A DNA stretch of 64,000 nucleotides from Vreelandella sulfidaeris (lineage in GTDB: Bacteria > Pseudomonadota > Gammaproteobacteria > Pseudomonadales > Halomonadaceae): assembly GCA_007182875.1 (NCBI GenBank), contig AP019514.1, positions 4,143,222 through 4,207,221 of the forward strand, written 5' to 3'. The notes beneath the pieces are model-generated. The model saw nothing but the letters and a program-made list of their open reading frames with translations, ran no database searches and was not told where the DNA came from. Shown piece after piece: positions 46,314-56,931 of the stretch. Each line of letters opens with the position of its first letter. The first letter of the stretch is position 1. The position numbers and the translations under genes are program-made.

Positions 46314-47345
46314 TTAAGGCATCAGCGCAGGCGCGGTTAGGCCGGTATTTTCTTCGAAGCCAAACATCAAATTGAGATTTTGAATCGCTTGGCCGGAAGC
46401 GCCTTTGACTAAATTATCAATCACCGATAGCACGACCACAGTATTGCCATTGCCGGGGCGATGCACCGCTAGACGGCAAGTATTGATGCCTTTCACGCTG
46501 CGTGTCTCGGGATGACTCCCTGCAGGCATGACATCAACAAACGGTTCATCGGCATAGCGCTGCTCAAACAGCGCCTGTAGATCACCCGGCTCAGCGGTTA
46601 GCTGGCCGTATAGCGTGGCATGGATACCGCGGATCATTGGCGTTAGGTGGGGACGAATGTCAAACCAACCGGTGCCTGCTGGATATCTCTTAACCCCTGA
46701 CTAATTTCTGGCAGGTGGCGGTGGCCAGCGGCACCGTAGGCTTTCATCGACTCGCTGGCTTCGGCGAGCAATGAACCGACTTTAGCGCCACGACCTGCAC
46801 CGGTGACACCCGATTTGCAATCGGCAATTAACTGCTGGGGCGCAATCAGACCGGCTTCCAATAACGGTAGATAACCTAGCTGAACAGCGGTGGGATAGCA
46901 GCCGGGAACGGCAATTAACCGTGCGGTTTTAATTTTCTCCCGGTGCATTTCCGGGAGACCGTACACCGCTTCTTCCAATAATGCCGGGGCGCCGTGGGCC
47001 TGGTCATACCAACGGCTCCATTCATCGGCATCGCGCAGCCGAAAGTCGGCAGACAGATCAATCACTCGCGTGCCGTTTTCAAGTAGCTCACCGGTTAGGG
47101 CATGAGCAACGCCATGGGGCGTCGCGAAAACACGGCATCCATAGCACCTAGCTGTTTAGCATCTGGCTCGCTAAATGCCAGTGTATCGTAATGGCCGCGC
47201 AGGTTAGGGTACATATCGCACACTTTGACGCCTGTTTCCGAGCGCGAAGTAATCGCGGCGACGCTAACGTGGGGTGTTGGGCGAGTAGCCGTAGTAATTC
47301 AACGCCGGTGTAACCGGTACCGCCAACAATGCCGACCTTAATCAC
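46314..47345 (-). CDS. argC: ArgC, N-acetyl-gamma-glutamyl-phosphate reductase (frameshifted)
   Basis: Third step of arginine synthesis. [20 protein letters not shown] is the NADPH site; after breaks near 47260 and 47130 come [20 protein letters not shown] and the active-site cysteine in [16 protein letters not shown] third break near 46640 precedes [20 protein letters not shown]. Ends [19 protein letters not shown]. About 344 residues, normal. Confidence 0.94.
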
Positions 47346-47560
47346 AACTAACTCCTTGCGGATTACGCAGAACAGTTTTTAAACATTTTCTTAAAACAGC
47401 CTAAGAAACAGCCCAAAAATCAGCTTTTACGGCAGTTCTCTAGAATAGTCTGGATAACACAGCGTAAGCGGATTACTGCAGGCTGTCGAAGTGTATCGGG
47501 CTATGATACACAAGAGGATAAAGAGACAAGAACACTAAGACCATAACAAGGAAGGTCGCT

Positions 47561-49417
47561 GTGGCGCGTTTTTCCCGATCAGATTTTACCTTAGAGAGTT
47601 TTCGTCGCCAGTTGGCTAATGTCGACGCCCCTTCCCTCAACTCTGTTTGTTGGGCCTTGTCTCGGGGGTTATTACCGGTGCAGTGATGGTGGCGTTTCGA
47701 TTGCTGTTGGCAGCGGGGCCTCGCTGTACATGACGGATGGCGATCCCGAAGCGTTTGAAAGTATGGTGCCCTGGCTACGCGCGTTGTTACCGATGCTGGC
47801 GGTGACCCTAGTTGGGGTGCTGCTGTATCGGCAAAACCGACAGCGCGCAAGCTAGGCGTAGGTCACGTTATTGAGCGACTCACCTACCACCAAGGCCGTT
47901 TTCCGTTACGCAACTGGTTAAATCAGTGGTGGGTCGGGGTGGTGGTGGTCTTGGTGGCCTCTCTGCCGGCCGTGAGGGCCCAGCTATCCACTTGGGTGCG
48001 GCAGCGGCGAGTGGGTTGGGCCAGCAAATGCGCTTACCCAATAACAGCCTGAGAGTACTCGTGGCTTGTGGTACCGCTGCTGCTATTTCCGCCTCCTTTA
48101 ATACGCCAATTGCAGGGGTAATCTTCGCCATGGAAGTGGTGATGATGGAATATACCTTGATGAGCTTTATGCCCGTCATTTTGGCTTCCACCATGGGCGC
48201 GCTGGTGGCGCAGTTAGCTTATGGGAATGAGCCGGCTTTTCGTATTCCTGAAGTGGCTCTTGGCTCGTTGATCAATTTACCTTGGATTGTGCTAACTGGG
48301 TTAATGATTGGTTTACTAGCCGGTTTATTCATCCATATTTCGCGTAGTCAGCGGATTATGGAATGGCCGCTTTGGTTTCGCCTTGGCCTTGTGGGGGTTA
48401 CTACTGGGGTTGTTGCTTGGTGGTTCCCACAAGTGCAGGGCATTGGTTACGACAGCGTGGCGGCTGCGCTCAATAACCAGCTTGAAATCAAAGTGTTAGT
48501 GGCACTGATGATTGCAAAACTGCTCCTGACAGCGTTAACCGTGGCTGGAGGTGTGCCGATTGGTATTATCGGCCCGGTGCTGGTGGTGGGGCTGCTACGG
48601 GCGCGCTATTTGGTCTGCTGGGTGGTTGGCTATGGCCAGATAAAGCCGCCGACCCGGGAATTTATGCAATGCTCGGCATGGCTGCGATGATGGTGCAGTC
48701 CTGCAAGCTCCGCTTGCCGCGTTGATGGCCCTTTGGAGTTAACCCACACGCCGAGTATTATGCTCCCGGGAATGTTAGCGGTGGTCGTTGCGTGTTTAAC
48801 CTCGCGTCAGTTAACCGGCTGTGAGGGGTTTTTTATTAGCACGGTACGTTACGGACTGCACCCACTTCAGCAACCGTTGATGCAGGCACTCTCAAGAGTC
48901 CTCGGTGCCAGCGGTGATGGAGCGTCAACTAGTACGTACTGAGCGAATGATTACCCCTGATCAGGCGCGTCACCTGCTGGAAACGAACCCGGTGTGGTTA
49001 GTGATTGAGCGCTCAAGTGAAGAAAAACCGGTGCTGGCGCTTAAAGCCGTTGAACTGGCGCGTTGGCTACTTGAACACGATGAGTCATTGCAGGGTAAAG
49101 AGCCGCCTGAGGATGAATTAATCGATTTGTTGGAGATTCCTGGGCAGCGTTTGGAGCTGGCGCCGATTGGCCTACAAGCCACGCTTTCGGAAGCGTTCTT
49201 AAAGCTTCAGGATAATGCACTGGGGCGCTCTACGTGGTACACGGTTATCGCCCTAAACAGCGGCGTATTTCAGGTATTATCACTCGTGGCGCTATTGAGC
49301 GATATTACCACTACACTGATCCTCGTGGTGCTGATACTCATGGCACCGATACACATGACCCTGATGCACGAGAGAAGAATTCATCAGTTTAAGGAGCGAC
49401 AATGTACCTATGGGTGA
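47561..49417 (+). CDS. ClC family chloride channel/exchanger (frameshifted)
   Basis: GTG start with AAGGAAGG upstream. After an N-terminal cytoplasmic helix, breaks occur near 47640, 47845, 47950, 48600, 48700 and 48900. Family features are LSAGREGPAIHLGAAAASGL with the gating glutamate (GREGP), CGTAAAISASFNTPIAGVIF, and GVPIGIIGPVLVVG. The GSGIP motif of E. coli ClcA is replaced by GVGHVIERL, as in related pseudomonad ClC proteins, so ion selectivity may differ. A C-terminal CBS-like region (ERMITPDQARHLLETNPVWL) follows. It overlaps hemJ by 16 bases. Confidence 0.87.
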
Positions 49418-49833
49418 AGGCTATTCACTTAATGGCAGTAGTCACGTGGTTCGCCGCGCTGTTTTATTTACCTCGGTTGTATGTTTATCACGCCACAGCG
49501 CGTGATAACGGCGATGCACAAGCGATCACTTATTTCAAAACGATGGAGCGTAAGCTTTACCGTGGGATCATGACACCCTCCATGATTGCGGTACTTATTT
49601 TTGGTGGCTGGATGCTCTATCTAGTGCCCGAATGGTTTAGCCAGGGCTGGATGCATGCCAAGCTGGCGCTAGTGATTCTGCTCATCGCCTATCATCACGT
49701 TTGTTTAATTTACTTAAAGCAGTTTGCCCAGGATCGCTGCACCAAGGGCCATGTGTTTTTCCGCTGGTTTAACGAGGCGCCAGTGATCGCTCTGGTAGCC
49801 ATTATCCTGCTTGCCGTTGTGAAGCCCTTTTGA
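49402..49833 (+). CDS. hemJ: HemJ, protoporphyrinogen IX oxidase
   Basis: 143-residue membrane protein with four helices, intact. MYLWVKAIHLMAVVTWFAAL and FYLPRLYVYHA give the conserved histidine; FFRWFNEAPVIALVAIILLA ends the chain. HemJ makes protoporphyrin IX in haem synthesis in organisms without HemG or HemY. AAGGAGCGACA precedes the ATG. hemL follows one gene downstream. Confidence 0.93.
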   Translation: MYLWVKAIHLMAVVTWFAALFYLPRLYVYHATARDNGDAQAITYFKTMERKLYRGIMTPSMIAVLIFGGWMLYLVPEWFSQGWMHAKLALVILLIAYHHVCLIYLKQFAQDRCTKGHVFFRWFNEAPVIALVAIILLAVVKPF

Positions 49834-50659
49834 TGCGCCAACCCCTTCCTCCCGTCGTGTTAGTACTCGCTGGGCACGATCCGACCGGTGGCGCAGGGTT
49901 AGTGGCTGACAGCGAAGCTATCGCTGCCTGTGGTGGCTGGGCGGTGACGATTCCCACTGCGCTGACGGTACAGAATTGCCATAATGTCACGCGAGTGATC
50001 CCCGTCGATCCCACCGTAATGCGTCAAATGGCTGAGGTACTTAGCGAGATGCAGGTGGCGGCAATTAAAATTGGCTTGCTCGCGGATGAAGCGACGCTGC
50101 GCGCTGCGGAACAAATTATCCGCCGTTTTCCGGGGGTTCCCGTCGTCGCGGATCCGGTTTTTGGGCGGGCGGAGCTGAGTTATCCACACCCGCGTTACGT
50201 CAATTATTTATTGATCGTTTACTACCACTTGTGGATATCTTAACACCCAATCGCGCGGAGCTTTCCCAACTTGCCCCAGACATCTTCACACCTTTCGATG
50301 ATACAGCCCGCGCGGTGACGCTAATGTCACAAGGGTGCCAATCCATTCTGGTGACAGCCACTGACGACCCCCTGCCCGGCAATGATCAGCAGGTAGTGCA
50401 TACCTTGCACTCGCCAGAGGCCACCCGCCAGTGGCAATGGCCACGTTTGCCAGAGCGGTTTCATGGTTCTGGCTGTACGCTGTCATCTGCCATTGCAGCT
50501 CGTCTGGTTGTTGGTGAGCGCTTGCTTACAGCATGCGAGCAGGCGCAGCACTTTACCTGGAAAAGTCTGTCACAGGGTTTCCAGCCGCCTAGTGGCCAGT
50601 GTTTGCCAAACCGTGTTTCACGGGTTGTCCATTTTAATCCTTCTTCTACTTGCCCTTGA
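49833..50659 (+). CDS. thiD: ThiD, hydroxymethylpyrimidine (phosphate) kinase (frameshifted)
   Basis: Phosphorylates the thiamine pyrimidine moiety. VVLVLAGHDPTGGAGLVADS, GGWAVTIPTALTVQN, AAIKIGLLADEATLRAA, VDILTPNRAELSQLAP and the anion hole FHGSGCTLSSAIAARL are family marks. Breaks near 50165 and 50200. The stop of hemJ overlaps this ATG (TGATG). No thiE sits between thiD and hemL, unlike in pseudomonads. Confidence 0.9.
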
Positions 50660-50672
50660 CCGAGAGGATGCC

Positions 50673-51953
50673 ATGACCACATCAGCTGAACTGTTTGATC
50701 TTGCCAGCCGCCATATTCCGGGCGGGTGAATTCACCCGTCCGGGCATTTAAAGGTTTACATCGCCCGCCTATCTTTGTGGAGCGTGCTCAGGGTGCCTTT
50801 TATTTGACGTCGAAGGTAATCGGTACGTGGATTATGTGGGTTCCTGGGGACCGATGATCACTGGACATGCGGACCAGGACGTATTGGCCGCGGTGCGTGC
50901 ACGGTTAGATAATGGTCTTTCATTTGGTACCCCCACCGCAGTGGAAACCACCATGGCAGATTTAATCTGCGAGATGATCCCTTCCATGGACATGGTACGC
51001 ATGACCAGCTCGGGCACCGAAGCGACCATGTCGGCGATTCGCTTGGCGCGAGGCACCACTGGCCGCGATAAGATCGTTAAGTTTGAAGGTAATTACCATG
51101 GCCACTCCGACTCGCTGCTGGTAAAAGCCGGGTCGGGTGCGCTCACTCATGGCGAGCCTAGCTCACCGGGCGTGCCGGCTTCGCTGGCTGAACACACCAT
51201 TACGCTGTCGTTTAATGACCCGGAAGGTGTAGAAGCGTGTTTCGCCGAAATCGGTGATCAGATTGCCTGCATTATCGTGGAACCCGTTGCCGGTAATATG
51301 AACTGCATTCCACCGCAGCCGGGGTTCCTGGAAACGCTGCGTCGGGTCTGTAATGAGCATGATAGCGTGCTGATTTTTGATGAAGTAATGACCGGTTTTT
51401 CGTGTGGCGCTGGGCGGTGCCCAGGCACATTACGGTATAACGCCCGATCTCACCTGTCTGGGTAAGATTGTAGGCGGTGGCATGCCGGTGGGGGCATTTG
51501 GTGGTAAGAAAGAGATAATGCAGAACATTTCACCTCTTGGGCCGGTATATCAAGCGGGCACGTTGTCGGGGAACCCATTGGCCATGGCGGCGGGCGTTGC
51601 GCTGCTTACCAAGCTAAAGGTGCCGGGTTTTCATGATGCGCTAACTCAGCGGGTTAATACGCTATGTTCCGGCCTTCAGGAACGTGCCAATGCCGCAAGG
51701 GTGCCCATGATCACGCAATCAGCAGGCGGCATGTTTGGACTCTTTTTTACCCTCTCAAAGCCGTGTGGATAACTTTGCCCAAGCTACGGCCTGTAACCCG
51801 GATGCCTTCCGCCGCTTCTTTGGCGCAATGATTGATCACGGCGTTTACTTGGCGCCTTCTGCCTATGAAGCGGGCTTTATGTCTAGCGCACATACCCCAG
51901 AAGACATCCAGTTCACATTGGACGCAGCGGAAAAAGCCTTTGCAGTGATGTAA
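50673..51953 (+). CDS. hemL: HemL, glutamate-1-semialdehyde aminotransferase (frameshifted)
   Basis: PLP enzyme that makes 5-aminolevulinate, the first haem precursor. [93 protein letters not shown] and the PLP lysine in [16 protein letters not shown] are diagnostic. Breaks near 50728, 50805, 51405 and 51755. About 427 residues. GAGAGG ribosome site. Confidence 0.95.
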
Positions 51954-51985
51954 CGGCAAGTCCCTCAGAGCCCACTATACTGCAA

Positions 51986-52017
51986 GAGCCGCTCACTACG
52001 AGCGGCTCTTTATTTAG
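51986..52017 (+). terminator. Terminator after hemL
   Basis: Perfect stem GAGCCGCTC / GAGCGGCTC with loop ACTAC, followed by TTTATTT. Ends the hemJ-thiD-hemL transcript. Confidence 0.85.
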
Positions 52018-52032
52018 GTAAGAGTCATAAAC

Positions 52033-52375
52033 ATGAAAAGGCTAACAGCTTGGCGATGCGTGTTCTGTACAGTGGGCTTGCTCGCTGGCTTCCCCCTCTG
52101 CACAGTCGCCCCAGGAGCAGAATATGACCCAGATCCATATCACCATGAGCGGCTCGCCAGGTGCAGAATTTTCTGCCCACTGGCGCATCATCCACGAAGG
52201 TGAAACCACTGAACACATTGAAGAACGCGGAACAGTGCCAGCAGAATACACGTTTACCGGTACTGAGCTTGAGGGCACCGTGAAGCTGCTAAGTAACGAC
52301 GAACGGCTAGAAGTAGATATCCAAAAGGCAGCAATCGCTCAAGTTCGTCGACTCAGGGGACTGGAGGTACATTAA
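52033..52375 (+). CDS. Small protein, possibly exported, of unknown function
   Basis: Two readings exist. From ATG 52124 (AGGAG seven bases upstream) an 83-residue soluble protein MTQIHITMSGSPGAEFSAHW with a beta-rich, acidic body. From the upstream ATG the N-terminus MKRLTAWRCVFCTVGLLAGF looks like a signal peptide and joins the same frame if one C is removed from the CCCCC near 52099, giving a cleavage site near SAQS. The C-terminal half (YTFTGTELEGTVKLLSNDER) is predicted extracytoplasmic-like. I do not recognise a family. In a window so rich in indels the signal-peptide version is attractive. Confidence 0.55.
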
Positions 52376-52493
52376 CAGTGATGATCCGTTAACGAGTGAT
52401 TATATAACCAAGCTGCCCTCTGTAAGGGCGGCTTGCTAGCATTCATTATTAAGTTAGTTTAATAATTGTTTTTGTACATTAGTTTTTATTGTA

Positions 52494-53183
52494 TTAGTGG
52501 TTTTTTGTGCTACGTTCGGCTTCGATGTTGGGTAGAATTGGCCCAAGATTTTGGTGAATCCAATTTAACGCTTGAATGCGATTATGGACGTTGATTTTCC
52601 GAAATATATTGTATAAATGTGATTTTACGGTGTGCTCACTGACAAATAGCTTTTCTGCTATTTGCTGGTTTGACGAACCATTACTTAACAAAGAAATTAT
52701 TTCCATTTCGCGGTTAGTCAGCCCACAAGCTGGGCGAAAGGCGTTGCTTTGGTATTTCCGATAAAAAAGGATCAAGCGAGCCATCAAATCACGCGACATC
52801 CAAAGCTCGCCATCTAATAAGGCATGGATACCCTTACAGATCACCTCTAGACTTTCGTTGCGGTAAAATACCCCCTTTCAACTGAGCACTCGAAAGCGCT
52901 TCTAACGCGTGATCCATATCACGTATATTAATGGCTGCCAGTGGGGCTTTAGTCAAAGCCTCAGGAAGCTGCTCTTGCCATTCCGGTAGTGCTTCAACAC
53001 CGATATGATCAATGTCAATCAGAATCAGTGCACGCCCTTCAACAGAAGTAGGTAGCGGAAGATTAGGCGAGTAAGTATGGACCGGGCAGCCAGTGTGTTC
53101 TTTTAGGTATTCAGCAAATAGCTGAACTTGAGGGCTTTTTTCGGTGACAATATATACTGTGCCAGTAGTTTTTCTTGCGACAT
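52494..53183 (-). CDS. LuxR-family regulator of the CsgD/VpsT type, probable c-di-GMP responder (frameshifted)
   Basis: Biofilm-matrix-type regulator. Start chosen for GAGG eight bases upstream; one A is missing near 53168, after which VYIVTEKSPQVQLFAEYLKE begins an atypical receiver domain like CsgD. ALILIDIDHIGVEALPEWQE follows. A second break near 52870 precedes VFYRNESLEVICKGIHALLD. The motif WMSR at 52791-52802 fits the W[FLM][TS]R c-di-GMP site of VpsT. The C-terminal HTH has GLTNREMEIISLLSNGSSNQ and LFVSEHTVKSHLYNIFRKIN. About 230 residues. The AT-rich upstream region is listed separately. Confidence 0.85.
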
Positions 53184-53440
53184 TAAAAGGTCCTCATGAA
53201 AAGGAGAGTCAGCAAATGATCTTCATAGTGTTACCTATTAGGCACTGTTCGTAAAGTTTTGTTATATAAATCCTACGAAAGTAAATGTTATTACTATATA
53301 ATTTATGGTTATATGTATTTTATACTATTGATATTATTAATTATATTGAGCTAATGAAAAGCGGTTTAATATGTAATAATTACTTTACGTTACTTTTCAT
53401 CTCTTTCTGATACGTTCAATGAGCGCGTAAACTGTTGCTC
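53184..53440 (-). promoter_or_regulatory. AT-rich leader of the CsgD/VpsT-type gene
   Basis: Gene-free stretch with long A+T tracts (for example TTATTACTATATAATTTATG near 53288-53307), far from the composition around it. It probably holds the promoter of the regulator and perhaps of the divergent rdgB. Binding by nucleoid proteins is inferred. Confidence 0.5.
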
Positions 53441-53460
53441 TATTGTTTGGAGTGCGTGTC

Positions 53461-54066
53461 ATGACAGCTGTAAACACCCCTTGTTCTTGCCAGCGGAAAT
53501 GCAGGTAAGCTAAGAGAATTCAATGAATTACTTTCCCACTCGGCTTCGATGTTCGTCCTCAAGCAGATTTTGGTGTCAAGGAGGTCGAGGAGACTGGGCT
53601 CACATTCGTTGAAAATGCACTATTAAAAGCTCGTGAAGCGAGCCTTGTCAGTGGGTTACCTGCTCTGGCAGACGATTCAGGGCTCGAAGTAGATGCATTG
53701 AACGGCGCACCGGGTATTTATTCGGCGCGGTACGGTGGTGAGCCAAAAGTGATGAGAAAAATAATGAAACGTTGTTAGCCGCACTTAGTGATTATGCTGA
53801 AGGGCAACGCAGTGGCCGGTACTGGTGCGTGCTGGTCTATTTACGCCATCCGAAAGATCCTGTACCGATCATAGTGCAGCGCAACTGGGAAGGTGAAATT
53901 CTTGCTCACCCGAGGGGGGAGAAAGGCTTTGGCTATGATCCGCTTTTCTGGTTACCTGAGCAGGGATGAGCGTTGCAGAGCTGCCAAGTGAAAGTAAAAC
54001 CGCCTTAGTCATCGTGGACGAGCGCTTCAAGGCTTGGTGGAAAGCCTGAAGGTGGCGCATGGCTGA
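53461..54066 (+). CDS. rdgB: RdgB, dITP/XTP pyrophosphatase (frameshifted)
   Basis: Removes non-canonical purine nucleotides. Pieced together: [20 protein letters not shown], then [68 protein letters not shown] and [20 protein letters not shown], then [12 protein letters not shown]. Breaks near 53492, 53545, 53748 and 53970. About 201 residues. It overlaps hemW by eight bases, the usual rdgB-hemW pair. Confidence 0.93.
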
Positions 54067-55240
54067 TACGCTACCGCCTCTTTCACTTTATATTCACACC
54101 CCTTGGTGTGTACGCAAATGCCCCTACTGTGATTTCAATTCTCATGAGCCAGGGACGCACGGTTTTACGCCTCGAGAATTGCCTGAAACCGCCTATCTTG
54201 ATGCGTTGTTACAAGACCTGGATAGCGATCTAGCCCTAGCGGCTGGGCGGGAAATTCAGACCATTTTTATCGGGGTGGGACACCCAGCCTACTGTCGCCC
54301 AGTTTTATGATCGTTTATTGAAAGAGATTAAAGCCCGTTTGGTTTTGCTAGAGACATCGAAATCACGTTAGAGGCTAATCCTGGCACTACTGAGCAGGCG
54401 CGTTTTACGGGTTACCGGAATGCAGGCATTAATCGTTTATCGTTAGGTATTCAAAGTTTTCAACCTGATCAACTTCATGCGCTTGGGCGTATTCATAGCG
54501 GTGACGAAGCGATTACTGCAGTAACACAGGCGCGCCAGGCTGGCTTTACCAATATTAATATTGACCTTATGCACGGTTTACCCGACCAAACGCCCCAATT
54601 GGCTATGGATGATATTGCTCAGGCGTTGGCATTGGCACCGGAGCATCTGTCTTGGTACCAACTTACTCTTGAACCGAATACTGCCTTTCACTCCCACCCA
54701 CCGACATTGCCTGAAGAAGAGGCGCTTTGGGATATCCAGGACAGCGGTCATCAGCTTTTGGAGCAGGCCGGGTTTAAGCGCTACGAAATTTCAGCTTATG
54801 CCACCGCAGGTCATCAAAGCCGACATAATCTTAATTACTGGCAGTTTGGTGACTACCTTGGAATTGGCGCCGGTGCCCATGGCAAGCTTAGTCATATTGA
54901 TTTATACGGCGAATGGCACATTGAGCGGCGCTGGAAAACTCGACAGCCAGATGCTTATTTAAAGCGCAAGGATGATTTGCGAGGCTTTGTAGCGGGTAAG
55001 CAGTTTATAAAAGCAGAAGAACTGCCGCTGGAGTTTGCTATGAACGCTCTAAGGCTCACGGAAGGGGTCACGCTTGATACCTGGAGCGCTAACAGCGGAC
55101 AGCCCACTGGTATGTTACTGGCACGTTTACAATCTGCCGAGAAAAAAGGACTTTTGATGCAAATGCCTGAAAAATTACGTGCATCGCCTCAAGGTCTATT
55201 ATTCTTGAATGAGTTGCTGGCTTTAATTAGTGAAGATTGA
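54059..55240 (+). CDS. hemW: HemW, radical SAM haem chaperone (frameshifted)
   Basis: [20 protein letters not shown] leads into the radical SAM motif CVRKCPYCDFNSH. After breaks near 54275 and 54345, SLGIQSFQPDQLHALGRIHS, INIDLMHGLPDQTPQLAM and LNYWQFGDYLGIGAGAHGK match the HemN/HemW family. The N-terminal cysteine set and missing HemN N-terminal extension favour HemW, which binds haem rather than oxidising coproporphyrinogen. About 394 residues. Confidence 0.92.
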
Positions 55241-55287
55241 CCAGTGATGAATAAATAGATGTTCCGAGCACAAACAAGGAGTGAGTG

Positions 55288-55962
55288 ATGCGTATTTCTC
55301 GACTACTGACACCGCTGGCAGCCGCTATTTTATTAGCGGGTTGCGCTACATCGGACCCATACGGTGGCCAAACGCAGCGCTCTAGCACCGCGATGGGATC
55401 TGGGATTGGTGCCGCCGTCGGTGCAGCAGCAGGCGCGCTGTCTGGCGACGGTAGCACCAGTCGTCGCGACCGTGCCTTAATTGGCGCGGCCGTTGGCGCT
55501 GCAGCCGGTGCAGGCATTGGCGTCTATATGGATCGTCAAGAGCAGCAACTGCGTGAAAACTTGCAGGGGTCACGCATTGAAATTGATCGCCGTGGCGACG
55601 ATATCGTGCTCAATATGCCTAGTGGCGTCACCTTTGGTTTTGACTCAGCTGACCTTACTAGCGAGGCGCGCGGTTCTCTAAACGAAGTCGCTAACGTTCT
55701 CTCCGAGTATCAAGATACACGCGTCAGTATTGCTGGCCACACCGATAGTACAGGTGATGCCAGCTACAACCAGCGCCTTTCTGAACGCCGTGCCCAAGCA
55801 GTCGCGAGCTACCTCTCACAGAACGGCGTTTCATCCACGCGTCTGAATACCTCGGGCTATGGTGCTACCCAGCCAGTGGCGAGTAATGATAATGAACAGG
55901 GCCGTGCCCAGAACCGTCGAGTAGAAATTACCTTAACCCCAACCGGCGACGGGCAAGGTTGA
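55288..55962 (+). CDS. OmpA-family lipoprotein with glycine-zipper (YiaD-like)
   Basis: 224 residues, intact; AAGGAG six bases before the ATG. Signal peptide with lipobox LLAGC, a Gly/Ala-rich zipper region (GIGAAVGAAAGALSG and ALIGAAVGAAAGAGIG), then an OmpA-like peptidoglycan-binding domain: VTFGFDSADLTSEARGSLNE, IAGHTDSTGDASYNQRLSER and the final NEQGRAQNRRVEITL. It would sit in the outer membrane with the C-domain on peptidoglycan. Confidence 0.92.
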   Translation: MRISRLLTPLAAAILLAGCATSDPYGGQTQRSSTAMGSGIGAAVGAAAGALSGDGSTSRRDRALIGAAVGAAAGAGIGVYMDRQEQQLRENLQGSRIEIDRRGDDIVLNMPSGVTFGFDSADLTSEARGSLNEVANVLSEYQDTRVSIAGHTDSTGDASYNQRLSERRAQAVASYLSQNGVSSTRLNTSGYGATQPVASNDNEQGRAQNRRVEITLTPTGDGQG

Positions 55963-55998
55963 TACTCTATTGAGTTAATCTAGCTATTACTGCTTAAA

Positions 55999-56028
55999 GC
56001 CCGCTATGCTTTCATAGCGGGCTTTTTT
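55999..56028 (+). terminator. Strong intrinsic terminator after the OmpA-like gene
   Basis: Perfect 10-bp stem GCCCGCTATG / CATAGCGGGC, loop CTTT, then TTTTTT. Confidence 0.92.
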
Positions 56029-56050
56029 ATTCACACGCCGATGAGTCTCT

Positions 56051-56896
56051 ATGCTGTCGTACCAACATGCCTACCACGCAGGTAATTTTGCGGATGTACA
56101 TAAACATCTGACGCTTTACGCGGTGATTGATTATCTATTACGTAAAAAAACGGCTATTACATATATCGATACTCATGCGGGTCGAGGGCTTTACCCTCTG
56201 GACGCTCAAGAGACTCAACGCTTGCAAGAGTATCGCGAGGGCGTATGGCCGCTGTGGCAGCAGCGTGAACGGCTTACCGAAACGCTACTCACCTCTTGGC
56301 TAAGCGCCATTGCCGGCGCACAGTCAGATAACCATGAATTGACGCACTACCCAGGTTCTCCCTGGTGGCTGAGCCACTCACTGCGTGAGCAGGATCGACT
56401 GCGCCTTTATGAGCTTCATCCTGGCGAGCACCAGCACTTGAACGCCCAGGCGCTCCCCATGCAGGCCGAGCGCGTGTATAGCGACGGGCTGGCAGGGCTA
56501 ACCGCGATGCTGCCGGTGGCCACGCCCAGGCTTTGTGTATTGATTGACCCAAGCTTTGAGCGCAAGGCGGAATATCAGGAGGTTGCCGATGCGGTTACCT
56601 ATACACTGGAAAAGGCCCGCCACGGCGTGAGTGTTGATCTGGTATCCGCTGCTGCCCGCTGGCCATCATCACGTTTTGTTGGATGCGTTAAAAGCGAGCG
56701 GCATACGTAAGATATGGCGCAGCGAGCTGTTACTGCGTGAACCCGATGCGCAGGCTCACGGCATGTACGGTAGCGGTATGCTGGTGATTAACCCACCCTG
56801 GGGCTAGATGAGCGTCTAGCTGCCGCCATGGCGGAGGTAACTCGCTGCCTTGGGGATGAAAGCCGCTTTGAAGCGCAGTGGTGGGTAGAGGAGTAG
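56051..56896 (+). CDS. rlmJ: RlmJ, 23S rRNA (adenine-2030-N6)-methyltransferase (frameshifted)
   Basis: MLSYQHAYHAGNFADVHKHL is a diagnostic start; YIDTHAGRGLYPLDAQ is the AdoMet loop and VLIDPSFERKAEYQEVADAV holds the catalytic D-P-S-F/Y motif. Breaks near 56630 and 56800; the end reads FEAQWWVEE. About 282 residues. It modifies A2030 of 23S rRNA. Confidence 0.92.
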
Positions 56897-56931
56897 CGGG
56901 GCCTTTAGCTAATCCAAGTCAAAGCGTTGGG

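Noticed and set aside
54561..54962. A long plus-strand ORF (MTLCTVYPTKRPNW...) inside hemW
   Set aside because: It is a shadow frame of hemW; the sequence has no family resemblance and the hemW frame is continuous with conserved motifs.
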